DNA of 64,000 bases, taken from NCBI GenBank assembly GCA_937890745.1, contig CALADH010000023.1:1-64000 (forward strand), given 5' to 3'. Numbering within the stretch: position 1 is the first letter of the stretch; each line of letters begins with the position of its first letter. The notes below the pieces were generated by a model. It was not told the origin of the DNA. It saw only the letters and a list, made by a program, of their open reading frames with translations, and did not search any database. The position numbers were made by a program, and so were the translations under genes. This DNA comes from Scybalocola_A sp900557175. GTDB lineage: Bacteria > Bacillota > Clostridia > Lachnospirales > Lachnospiraceae. Shown one piece after another: positions 41,697 through 50,220 of this stretch.

Positions 41697-41954
41697 TTAT
41701 AAATTGGCTTCAAAAAATGCTTTTACGGCATCAAAGGCTTCATCCTCATCTCCGCCTGAAATCTCTACCGTTACTGTCTGTCCGCACTTAACGCCTAAGC
41801 CCATCACTGCCATCAGTTTTGTAGCCTCTGCCCGCTTTCCTTCTTTTTCAAGAACAATCTTACTCTCATATTTTTTTGCTTCCTTGACTAACATGCCTGC
41901 CGGTCTTGCGTGGATACCGATTTCATCTTTAATAACATACTCAAACTTTTTCAT
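41697..41954 (-). CDS. ptsH: HPr-like phosphocarrier protein lacking Ser46
   Basis: 85 residues, complete HPr. The phosphoacceptor H15 sits in GIHARPAG. At the position of the regulatory serine 46 of Bacillus HPr there is a lysine (EATKLMAVMGLGVKCG), so HPr-kinase phosphorylation at that site is not possible. The protein should therefore act only as a phosphate carrier between Enzyme I and IIA. It lies 49 bp before the Enzyme I gene and 40 bp after the GH1 gene, inside the PTS operon. Confidence 0.92.
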   Translation of the reverse strand: MKKFEYVIKDEIGIHARPAGMLVKEAKKYESKIVLEKEGKRAEATKLMAVMGLGVKCGQTVTVEISGGDEDEAFDAVKAFFEANL

Positions 41955-41994
41955 AATCTCTTTCTCCTGTTCATTGTCTTTTATTTAATATCTT

Positions 41995-43443
41995 TTATTT
42001 ATTTTCTTCGTCCAGACAGTTTCCGTTTGTACGGATCACATTTTTGTACCAGTAAAATGATTTTTTTCGGTATCTTTCAAGCGTTCCTGTGCCGTCGTTA
42101 TTCCGGTCTACATAAATAAAACCATACCGCTTTTCCATTTCTCCGGTTGTAAATGAAACACAGTCAATACAGCCCCAAGGTGTATAACCCATTAAATCAA
42201 CGCCGTCCAAAAGCACTGCCTTTTTCATTTCTTCAATGTGCGCCTTCAAATAGGCGATTCTGTAATCATCATTAATATTTCCGTCAGCATCCATCTCATC
42301 AATGGCGCCAAAGCCGTTTTCTACAATAAAAAGAGGTTTTTGATATCTTTCGTAAAGAAGGTTTAAGGCATATCTCAGACCGATTGGATCAATCTGCCAG
42401 CCCCAGTCACTTTTTTGTACATAAGGATTGCTGATACTGCCCGGAAATCCGTCTAAACCATTGCCCTCTGCAATATTGTTTGCTTTGACCGCATTTGTCA
42501 TATAATAGCTCAGGCCAACGAAATCAACCTTGCCCTGACGTAATATTTCAGCGTCTTCCTTTTCCTGTTTAATGGAAAAGCCTTTGCGTTCCCATTCTCT
42601 TAAAATATAAGACGGATACTCGCCTCTTACATGGACATCGCCGAACAGATAACGATCATGCATCGCCAGTGCAGAATACATCACATCCTCCGGATGGCAG
42701 GAATATGGATAAAGCGGCACGCAGGCAATCATACATCCAATCTGAAAATCTGGATTTATTTTATGTCCTTCTTTCACAACGATAGCGCTGGCAACCAATT
42801 CATGATGAACGACCTGATACATACATTCTTCCGGGTTTTCATCTTCTGTAAAAATAACACCGGAACATGTATAGCCAAACAAAGGATATTTATAATTTTT
42901 CTGATTATTGATTTCATTAAAAGTCATCCAGTATTTGACTTTATCCTTATACCGTTCCATCACAGTAAGCGCATATTTTACAAAGAAATCAATCAGTTTT
43001 CGATTTTTCCATCCGCCATATTTTTTGACAAGATAGTAAGGCATTTCAAAATGAGATAACGTCACAACCGGCTGGATGCCATATTTTAACAATTCATCAA
43101 ATAAATCGTCATAAAATTGAAGCCCTGCTTCATTCGGTGTTTCTTCATCCCCTTTCGGGAAGATTCTTGTCCATGCGATAGAAGTACGAAAACATTTGAA
43201 TCCCATTTCCGCAAATAATTGAATATCTTCTTTATATCTGTGATAAAAATCAACGGCATCATGGTTTGGATAATAATATCCATCTTGGATCCCGTCTGTG
43301 ATGACACGATCTACGCCATGGGAACCGGCCGTCAGAACATCAACAACACTGACGCCTTTTCCGCCTTCGTTCCATCCGCCTTCAACCTGATGGGTGGCAA
43401 CAGCGCCGCCCCAAAGAAATGTATCCGGTAATTTATACTCCAT
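41995..43443 (-). CDS. 6-phospho-beta-glucosidase, GH1
   Basis: 482 residues, full-length family 1 glycosidase. The N-terminal signature is FLWGGAVATHQVEGGWNEGGKG, the acid/base glutamate is in WMTFNEINN and the nucleophile glutamate in LFIVENGFGA. The phosphate-binding serine/lysine/tyrosine cluster of 6-phospho-beta-glucosidases would be near residues 425-440 (CVSFTTGEMEKRYGFIYVD), which fits BglA/AscB types. It hydrolyses phosphorylated cellobiose, salicin or arbutin imported by the IIBCA permease encoded 2 bp upstream. Confidence 0.92.
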   Translation of the reverse strand: MEYKLPDTFLWGGAVATHQVEGGWNEGGKGVSVVDVLTAGSHGVDRVITDGIQDGYYYPNHDAVDFYHRYKEDIQLFAEMGFKCFRTSIAWTRIFPKGDEETPNEAGLQFYDDLFDELLKYGIQPVVTLSHFEMPYYLVKKYGGWKNRKLIDFFVKYALTVMERYKDKVKYWMTFNEINNQKNYKYPLFGYTCSGVIFTEDENPEECMYQVVHHELVASAIVVKEGHKINPDFQIGCMIACVPLYPYSCHPEDVMYSALAMHDRYLFGDVHVRGEYPSYILREWERKGFSIKQEKEDAEILRQGKVDFVGLSYYMTNAVKANNIAEGNGLDGFPGSISNPYVQKSDWGWQIDPIGLRYALNLLYERYQKPLFIVENGFGAIDEMDADGNINDDYRIAYLKAHIEEMKKAVLLDGVDLMGYTPWGCIDCVSFTTGEMEKRYGFIYVDRNNDGTGTLERYRKKSFYWYKNVIRTNGNCLDEENK

Positions 43444-43445
43444 AT

Positions 43446-45326
43446 TTATTCCTCCTGACTATTTCTGACAACCATCATCTGTTCCATTGCATTTTTTTCA
43501 CAATGCGCGCAAACATCAAGGTGCGCCTGTTCTTCCATTTCTGTCACAATACAGATAACGGTTGGATCATAGCCTTTTTCTTTCAGTAACGTCTGATCAA
43601 AGGAAACGAGAAGATCTCCTTTTTTTACACAATCACCCTGCTTTACCTTAGGGCTGAAGCCTTCACCATTCAGCTCGACAGTATCAATGCCGATATGGAT
43701 CAGAAGGGAAACATCATTTGCTGCAAGACCTATGGCATGACCTGTCGGAAAAAGCGCTTCAATCGTTCCGTCAAACGGGGCATAGACATTTCCGTCCTGA
43801 GGAATAATTCCGACACCATCGCCCATCTCTTTTGAGGCAAACACTTCATCCTTAACTTCTGATACCGGAACGACCGTTCCTTTGACCGGGCAGGCAATTT
43901 CAAAATCATTTGATGCCGCACTGTCTTTATTTTCTTCAATTTTTTCTGCCGGCTGACTTTCGGCAGCTGTCGTATCTGTATTTTCAAATTTAGTCAGGCA
44001 TGTAAAGACGATACCAAGCACAAAAGCAATCGCAATAGAAATAAGGAAACCAATAAACTGTGTCATATGTCCGGCTTTAAAATAAGCAGGCATTGTTGCA
44101 ATTCCGGGCATGTTGTATCCCCATGAAACTGCGTTGAACGCACCGCCGACGGCACCGCCGATGGCACCTGCAATACAGCCGCAGATCATAGGTTTCTTTA
44201 AACGAAGGTTAACACCGTAAATCGCCGGCTCCGTAATACCAAACAAACCTGTAATTGCAGCTGAAAGGGAAACACCTTTCATATCCTTGTCTTTTGTTTT
44301 TAAGAATACACCAAAAGCCGCACCGGCCTGAGAAAAGACGGCAGATGCCTGAAGTCCGGTAAACGTATCATAGCCAAGCGACGCATAATTTCCAACCGTT
44401 ACCGGCGTAATGCCCCAATGAACACCAAAAATAACGAGCACTTCCCAAAGTCCGCCGACAATAATACCGGCAACAATAGGACTCAGTCCATATAAGTAAT
44501 TGTAAACGTCACCAATCGCACCGCCGATCGTATTTCCGACAGGACCGAATGCCAGAAGTGTCAGAGGCACCATTATTGTAATTGTAAACATCGGTGAAAA
44601 CAAATTTCTCACCACAATCGGAAGATATTTGTCAAAAAATTTCTGCACATAGGAAGCAATCCAAATTGAAAGAATAATCGGAATAACCGAAGATGTATAA
44701 CTTAACAGCTGGACTTTCATTCCGAGAAAATAAACCGGTTCTCCGGCAGCTACCATATTGATGTAATCAGGACATACTAATGCACATGCAATAACGACTG
44801 CAACGAATGTATTGACATTGAATTTTTTGGATGCAGTAATTGAAATCAGTACCGGCAAAAACGTAAATGCCGTCCATGAAGTAAAGTTTAAAATCTGATA
44901 TGTACCGCCCGTTGTATCAATCATATCAAGCGCTACTAAAATACCAAGAATACCTTGCAAAATACCACATGCGGCAAGGGTATATAAAAATGGTGCGAAT
45001 ATACTGGAAATAATATCAATGATGCGATTAAACACGCCGATTTTCTGGCGCGGTGCATCATCCTGAGTTTCATCCACAGTAATCAGCTCCGTCACAAAAT
45101 TGAAGGCATCTTTCACATGGTTGCCAATAACAACCTGATATTGTCCCCCGGCTTGTACGGTTGTGATCACTCCGGGTATTTTTGTCACCTTGGAAGAATC
45201 TACGATCGACTCATCCTTTAAAATAAAACGTAATCTCGTTGCACAATGCGTTACCTTTGTAATGTTTGCATCGCCACCTAATTCTTTTACAAGTTCTCTT
45301 GCGGTAATCCGATAATCTATCGCCAT
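43446..45326 (-). CDS. Beta-glucoside PTS permease, IIBCA
   Basis: 626 residues from the ATG at 45326 (AAAGGAG eight bases upstream); the ATG at 45332 is too close to that site. The order is IIB (about 1-90, phosphocysteine C28 in VTHCATRLRF), IIC (about 105-450, with GVHWGITPV and FGITEPAIYGVNLR) and IIA (about 480-626, phosphohistidine in LLIHIGIDTVELNG). It imports and phosphorylates aryl-beta-glucosides or cellobiose. A Pro/Glu/Ser linker joins IIC and IIA. It heads the operon downstream of the frameshifted RpiR gene. Confidence 0.93.
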   Translation of the reverse strand: MAIDYRITARELVKELGGDANITKVTHCATRLRFILKDESIVDSSKVTKIPGVITTVQAGGQYQVVIGNHVKDAFNFVTELITVDETQDDAPRQKIGVFNRIIDIISSIFAPFLYTLAACGILQGILGILVALDMIDTTGGTYQILNFTSWTAFTFLPVLISITASKKFNVNTFVAVVIACALVCPDYINMVAAGEPVYFLGMKVQLLSYTSSVIPIILSIWIASYVQKFFDKYLPIVVRNLFSPMFTITIMVPLTLLAFGPVGNTIGGAIGDVYNYLYGLSPIVAGIIVGGLWEVLVIFGVHWGITPVTVGNYASLGYDTFTGLQASAVFSQAGAAFGVFLKTKDKDMKGVSLSAAITGLFGITEPAIYGVNLRLKKPMICGCIAGAIGGAVGGAFNAVSWGYNMPGIATMPAYFKAGHMTQFIGFLISIAIAFVLGIVFTCLTKFENTDTTAAESQPAEKIEENKDSAASNDFEIACPVKGTVVPVSEVKDEVFASKEMGDGVGIIPQDGNVYAPFDGTIEALFPTGHAIGLAANDVSLLIHIGIDTVELNGEGFSPKVKQGDCVKKGDLLVSFDQTLLKEKGYDPTVICIVTEMEEQAHLDVCAHCEKNAMEQMMVVRNSQEE

Positions 45327-45373
45327 AATCATTGCTCCTTTCGCTTTCTAGCACCGGTTGCTATCTGATTCTA

Positions 45374-45461
45374 ATTATATCTTATCTTTAAAAAAATGCT
45401 ATAGATTTGGAGCTTTCAGGCATATGTGCATACGATAGAAAATTGTTTCAGACTTGAAACA
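45374..45461 (-). promoter_or_regulatory. PTS operon control region: -10 element and palindrome
   Basis: A minus-strand TATAAT (45374-45379) lies 48 bp before the permease start; its -35 (ATAGCA, 17-bp spacing) is weak. Upstream, at 45444-45461, is a perfect palindrome TGTTTCA-GACT-TGAAACA. Its TGAAA/TTTCA arms resemble sites bound by several RpiR-family regulators, so it is a candidate operator or activator site for the adjacent RpiR gene product. Confidence 0.5.
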
Positions 45462-45486
45462 GGGTGTATTTTATCAGATTCATCTT

Positions 45487-46211
45487 TTAATAGATCCGTC
45501 TTCCAAGCGTTTCCAGTAAATATATCACCGGAACCTGTGTCGTAATATTATACTCATTTTGAACAAGACGTCTGCTAATATAATAGGTCAGATGAAGATC
45601 CGATATTTTTGCCAGCGTACATGCTTCTTTATTCGTAATACTCAGCAATTTGCAATTATGCTGCCGAAAACGCTCGGCTTGTTTAATCACCTGTTCTGTT
45701 TCACCGGATTCTGATAAGGCAATGACAAGTGCCGATTCCATGTCATGTCCGATAGGGTAATAAGGATCTTCAATATACTGGCTGAATTTTCCGAGATTTG
45801 AAAAATAGCGCGCGCCGTATTTGCCGAGAATACCGGATGTACCAATGCCGATAAATATCAGCTGCTTTGCAACGGCAATCGCTTCTGCAGTTTTTTGAAG
45901 CAGCAGCTCGTATTCCGACGAAGTCACCATATGGAAAAAGCGCATAATTTCATCAATGCCGTCATCATTGTGTTTTACATTGTTTTGAACCTTTTCTTCT
46001 TTGAGGTAAATTTTAAGCTGTGCCTTAAATTCAGCATATCCATCACAGCCATTTTTTTGCAAAATCGGACAATCGTTGATGTGGATACATGCACGGCATC
46101 TGCCAATTCACGGATCGTCATATATTTGACTTCGTTTTTATGGCTCAATACATATTTATAAACAATTAATTCTAAATCGTTGAATGATTGGACTGTTTCG
46201 TAATTAAACAT
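45487..46211 (-). pseudogene. RpiR-family regulator, frameshifted at an A7 tract
   Basis: Two overlapping frames together give one RpiR protein of about 240 residues. The N-terminal HTH part from the ATG at 46211 (MFNYETVQSFNDLELIVYKYVL, then YMTIRELADAVHVSTSTIVRFCKK) continues in the other frame as NGCDGYAEFKAQLKIYLKEE. The SIS domain follows (FIGIGTSGILGKYGARYFSN, IALSESGETEQVIKQAE). The break falls exactly on seven A residues of the coding strand (46052-46058). One extra A would restore the frame. Upstream of the beta-glucoside PTS operon, it is likely its regulator. It may be a true mutation, a sequencing error, or a slippage-expressed gene. Confidence 0.85.
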
Positions 46212-46469
46212 TGATTCATCCCTTTCCTTCCGGGTGGTGCAAGTGGCAAAAATATTGGCAAGTAGCTTGTTTTCATTTACTATACCTGTAATGCCGCCAT
46301 GTGTCAAGAAGTCCTTGAATGCCTGATAATTCTCTTTAACTTTATGAATATTTCATGAATATTACGGTTTTTTTCAATTTCTTCTTTATTAATTTCCGAT
46401 TATGGACTATTATATGTTAGAGTCGGTACAATTACTTTTGGATAAAACTTTTTTGAAAGGAAACAAATC

Positions 46470-47765
46470 ATGAAATCTGAATATAAACTTATCGAAAATC
46501 TTTCTAAAGCGCAGTTTAACGGTTTTGCCAAGAGTCCCGCCGTAAAGTCTCACTTTCTTGGCTCTTATGAATGGGGCGAAGTCACAAATAAAACCGGAAG
46601 CTGGAAGCCTTATTATATTGGCGTTGCTAAAAATGATACACTCATAGCGACGGCGCTGCTGCTGCAAAAACCGCTGCTGCTCGGCTATTCCTATTTTTAT
46701 ATCCCGCGCGGCTTTTCAATGGATTACCATAACATTGAAGATGTTAAAGCCGTCACGCGCTGCATTCACAAATTCTGCAAAAAGCACCGCGCGATTTACT
46801 TTAAAATTGACCCTGACATTAAGCTGCATACCATTGATATTGACGGCAATGTCATTGACGGTGAAGATAACACCGCACTTTCAGAGGCTCTCAGGGCAAT
46901 AGGCTATAACCAAAAACCGCTCAATTACTTTTTTGAAAATGAGCAGCCCCGCTTTACATTCAGAATACCTCTGACAAATACTCTCGAAGCTATTGAAGCA
47001 GGCTACAGCCGCACAACAAAGGCGAGAATTAAGCACGCCCGCAATAACGGTGTTGAAGTGACCATCGGCACAAAGGACGATATTAAGGAATTTTGCAGAT
47101 TGATGGCGATGACAGAAAAGCGTCAGGACTTTTTCTCCCACGACAAAGATTATTATGAATCTTTTTATGATATTTTTTCCGAAAATGATATGGTCACACT
47201 CTATCTCGGAAAAATCAATATTCCAAAGCTGATTGATAATCTTACCGCCGACCAAAAAAAGCTTGAAGATGAGCTTGATTCATTAAAAGATGCCACAAGC
47301 AAAAAGGCAGTCAACCGCTGCAAGGAAATCCATAAAAAAATGGATGCCCTCAAAAAGCAGCTCGACGGACTTTCAGACAAACCGAAGACAGAGGTTATTG
47401 TATCTGCTTATCTGACAGTGAATTACGATGATAAGGCGTGGGCGCTTTATGCCGCCAATGATATGGATTACGGCAAATTTTACGCCAACTACGCCGTCTA
47501 TGAGCGCCAGATCCGCGATGCTAAAGAAAAACAGCTGAAAGTATTTGACGTTTTCGGAACAATCGGAAAAACCGACAGTGACAGCCGTCTTTCGGGCCTC
47601 TACGAATTTAAAAAGAAATGGGGCGGCGAATTTACAGAATTTATCGGTGAATATGATTACATAGAAAATAAAGTGATGTACTGGTTTTATAAAACATTCA
47701 TTCCGTTTTATCATAAATTAGTCAACAGAAAGCTTAGAAAGAAGGTACAGGAATATGAAGGATAA
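46470..47765 (+). CDS. FemX-like peptidoglycan bridge aminoacyltransferase
   Basis: 431 residues with the FemABX layout. A first GNAT-like domain (about 1-165, with GVAKNDTLIATALLLQKPLLLGYSYFYIPRGFSMDY) is followed by a second (about 166-420, with GYSRTTKARIKHARNNGVEV and DVFGTIG). The antiparallel coiled-coil arm is inserted at about 252-302 (Lys/Glu/Leu-rich). Such enzymes add amino acids from aminoacyl-tRNA to the lipid II stem peptide on the inner membrane face. Its stop overlaps the following ATP-grasp gene by 11 bp, so the pair is translationally coupled. RBS GAAAGGAAACAA. Confidence 0.85.
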   Translation: MKSEYKLIENLSKAQFNGFAKSPAVKSHFLGSYEWGEVTNKTGSWKPYYIGVAKNDTLIATALLLQKPLLLGYSYFYIPRGFSMDYHNIEDVKAVTRCIHKFCKKHRAIYFKIDPDIKLHTIDIDGNVIDGEDNTALSEALRAIGYNQKPLNYFFENEQPRFTFRIPLTNTLEAIEAGYSRTTKARIKHARNNGVEVTIGTKDDIKEFCRLMAMTEKRQDFFSHDKDYYESFYDIFSENDMVTLYLGKINIPKLIDNLTADQKKLEDELDSLKDATSKKAVNRCKEIHKKMDALKKQLDGLSDKPKTEVIVSAYLTVNYDDKAWALYAANDMDYGKFYANYAVYERQIRDAKEKQLKVFDVFGTIGKTDSDSRLSGLYEFKKKWGGEFTEFIGEYDYIENKVMYWFYKTFIPFYHKLVNRKLRKKVQEYEG

Positions 47766-48960
47766 AGAATTTATCGGTGTTGTCCTCGGCGGCGATATGA
47801 ACAGCTATGCCGTTGCCCGCGCTTTTTATGAGGCTTATGAAATTAAAACGGTGATTTTGGGACAAAACCCAATCTTCCCGACAGCTTACAGCCACATTGC
47901 CGAAGGGCATTATTATAAAAATCTTCTTGAGGATGATGTGCTCATTCAGGCGCTTCAAGATGTTCTCGCAATCTATCCTGACAAGAAGAAAATCCTTTTC
48001 GGCAATACAGACTACTATGTTCGCCATATTATTCACAATCGCGCCCGCATTGAGGCACTGAGCGACACATTTATTATTCCGATCGTCAGCGAAGAAAAGT
48101 TTGACCAGCTTTTCAGCAAAAGTACTTTCTATGAGCTTTGTGAAAAACACGGTCTTGATTATCCGAAATGCACTGTTTTCGATTTTTCAAAAGATGACAT
48201 TGACACATTTAAAATGCCGTTTGAATATCCGGTCTTTATTAAACCGTCCGACAGTGTTGTCTACGCAAAATATAATTTTGAAAACAAACAAAAGGGCTAT
48301 AAAATTGATAATGACGAACAATTCCGAAATGTTTTAAAGACAGTGAAAGCTTCCGGCTTTGACGATATTTTTGTCGTTCAGGAATACATTGAAGGCAGCG
48401 ATGATTCCATGTTTGTATACAGCGCCTATGTCAACAGCAGTCACAAGGTTGTTGCCATCACCGGCGGTAAGATTCTCATGCACGACCGCACGCCTGAGTT
48501 AATCGGCAACTACAATGCCATCACAAATGCCTGCGACAAAGAAGTATGCCGCAAGCTTAAGGATTTTCTCGAAAAAATTGATTTTACAGGCATCTGCCAT
48601 TTTGATATCCAGTATGACAAGCGCCGAGGCGGCTACGTTGTCTTTGAAATGAATATCCGTCAGGGCAGAAGCAACTACTATACTGCCGCCAGCGGTGTCA
48701 ATATGCCGCAGCTGATTGTTGAAGATTATATTTACGGACATGACACAGACTTTTTCATCTCCGAAAAAGAATTTACAGTCAGTGTTGTGCCAAAATGTAT
48801 GCTGAAATATGCGCTGAAACAGAGCCATACAAAGCCGTATGAAATCAAAAATTTCTACCGCTTCGGCCTCGCCCCGTACGACCGCGGTCTGAAACGCTAT
48901 CTCTATCAGGCAATGTGGGACTACCGCACAATGAAAAACCATTTGAAATATAACATCTAA
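47755..48960 (+). CDS. ATP-grasp carboxylate-amine ligase-like protein
   Basis: 401 residues. An N-terminal Rossmann-like domain (about 1-115, VVLGGDMNSYAVARAFYEAY) is followed by an ATP-grasp domain with YPVFIKPSDSV, VVQEYIEGSDDSMFVYSAYV and the metal site FDIQYDKRRGGYVVFEMNIRQGRSNYY. It resembles the D-aspartate ligase (Aslfm) branch, which forms an amide between D-Asp and the stem-peptide lysine in Enterococcus faecium; that reaction is only inferred here. Coupling with the FemX-like gene supports a cell-wall peptide role. Confidence 0.78.
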   Translation: MKDKEFIGVVLGGDMNSYAVARAFYEAYEIKTVILGQNPIFPTAYSHIAEGHYYKNLLEDDVLIQALQDVLAIYPDKKKILFGNTDYYVRHIIHNRARIEALSDTFIIPIVSEEKFDQLFSKSTFYELCEKHGLDYPKCTVFDFSKDDIDTFKMPFEYPVFIKPSDSVVYAKYNFENKQKGYKIDNDEQFRNVLKTVKASGFDDIFVVQEYIEGSDDSMFVYSAYVNSSHKVVAITGGKILMHDRTPELIGNYNAITNACDKEVCRKLKDFLEKIDFTGICHFDIQYDKRRGGYVVFEMNIRQGRSNYYTAASGVNMPQLIVEDYIYGHDTDFFISEKEFTVSVVPKCMLKYALKQSHTKPYEIKNFYRFGLAPYDRGLKRYLYQAMWDYRTMKNHLKYNI

Positions 48961-48988
48961 AAAGGGTGCGCACAAGGCGCACCTTTTT
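48959..48988. terminator. Bidirectional terminator after the ATP-grasp gene
   Basis: GGTGCGC (48965-48971) pairs with GCGCACC (48977-48983) with a 5-nt loop and flanking A5/T5 runs. It ends both the FemX/ATP-grasp unit and the convergent acetyltransferase gene. Confidence 0.85.
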
Positions 48989-48993
48989 ATCAT

Positions 48994-50187
48994 TCAGCAT
49001 GCATCGTTTTCATCAATACACAGCGGCAGCGGAAACCAGTTTTTATAACGAAGGCCGCCGTCAAGACCATAGCTTCTATAATTGACGGCGGCTGAAAATA
49101 ATGCTTCTTCTGCTTCAAGAAGCCCGATAGCCACGTCCCTTTCACAGTCACCGGCATTCATTTTTTCTGCGCCCATACTTTCTGTCCAAGTCTTTACATC
49201 GCCGTCGCGCACAACAAGTTTACATAATTCTATGTTGCCGTCATATTTCTTTATACGAAGCATCAAACTTCCTTCTTCAAGAGATTCAATGCTGTTTTTC
49301 ACACACATCAATGCTTCGATAATTTTTCCAAAATTTAAGATATGCCAATTGTGGCGCATCACCGGTGAGAAACTCTCACAATATTTTCCCAAAACTTCAC
49401 AAGCTGCCGTATCATACGGCGGCACGCAGATTGTAAGTGACGTGAGTTTTTGCTGCAAAAACCATGCCGCAAGCACAGCCGGAAAATCTGAAATTTCCAA
49501 AAATCCCCACTCCCCTATACATTGTCCGCACAAATCTGTAATATAACCTGCAAAATGACCGTTCTTCAAAACAGCATACGGTATACTGTGCCACGAACAC
49601 AGCACTTTGAAAAACTGTCGGTCATCGCCTCTGTCGGTATAGACCGGACGTTTTTCATAAAGTGCACGGATTTCGGAAATATATGTGCTGTGCTCATCCT
49701 CCACCCGCTCAAAGCTTATCGCATCATGGCCGCCCTTGTACTGATGGCTGAAATTTTCCGGTATAAAGCTGTATTTTGCGGCTGCCTCCGTCGGCTGGAA
49801 GCCGAAATACTGATATCGGTTTTTCTTTCCTCCGAGAACAAGCGCGTCATAGCCGCCGTGTTTTGCCGCATCATAGGCCATTGCCATCAGCTGTTTCATA
49901 TAGCCCCTGCCTCTCGCATATTTATGAACGCTGACAGAACCGATATGTCCAATCTTCAGGCGCTGCCCTCCGGTCACATGTTCTGTCGGAAAAAGTCCGA
50001 CAACAGCCTTAATTTTCCCGTCCTCTTTCGCAAGAAAATGGCAGGCAGACGTATCTGAATCGTCCGCATACAGCTTTGGCAGCAATATCTTAAAATCATG
50101 AGGCTGCCCTGTCTGACTGAATACCATATTAATAAAATCAATTATATCTTCTCTGTCGGAAGCTTTTCCCGTACAAAACTCTGTCAT
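48994..50187 (-). CDS. GNAT acetyltransferase, Eis-like
   Basis: 397 residues from the ATG at 50187 (AGAGGATTTTGCT upstream). The N-terminal GNAT domain has the acetyl-CoA loop IGSVSVHKYARGRGYMKQLM, then KNRYQYFGFQP. A second, degenerate GNAT-like region (about 170-290) and a C-terminal part (about 300-397, LRIKKYDGNIELCKLVVRDG) resembling a sterol-carrier-like fold follow. That three-part layout is like Eis-type N-acetyltransferases, which can acetylate amines such as aminoglycosides, but the substrate here is not known. Single gene. Confidence 0.8.
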   Translation of the reverse strand: MTEFCTGKASDREDIIDFINMVFSQTGQPHDFKILLPKLYADDSDTSACHFLAKEDGKIKAVVGLFPTEHVTGGQRLKIGHIGSVSVHKYARGRGYMKQLMAMAYDAAKHGGYDALVLGGKKNRYQYFGFQPTEAAAKYSFIPENFSHQYKGGHDAISFERVEDEHSTYISEIRALYEKRPVYTDRGDDRQFFKVLCSWHSIPYAVLKNGHFAGYITDLCGQCIGEWGFLEISDFPAVLAAWFLQQKLTSLTICVPPYDTAACEVLGKYCESFSPVMRHNWHILNFGKIIEALMCVKNSIESLEEGSLMLRIKKYDGNIELCKLVVRDGDVKTWTESMGAEKMNAGDCERDVAIGLLEAEEALFSAAVNYRSYGLDGGLRYKNWFPLPLCIDENDAC

Positions 50188-50220
50188 AGCAAAATCCTCT
50201 TTCCCGTTCAAAATTATTTT

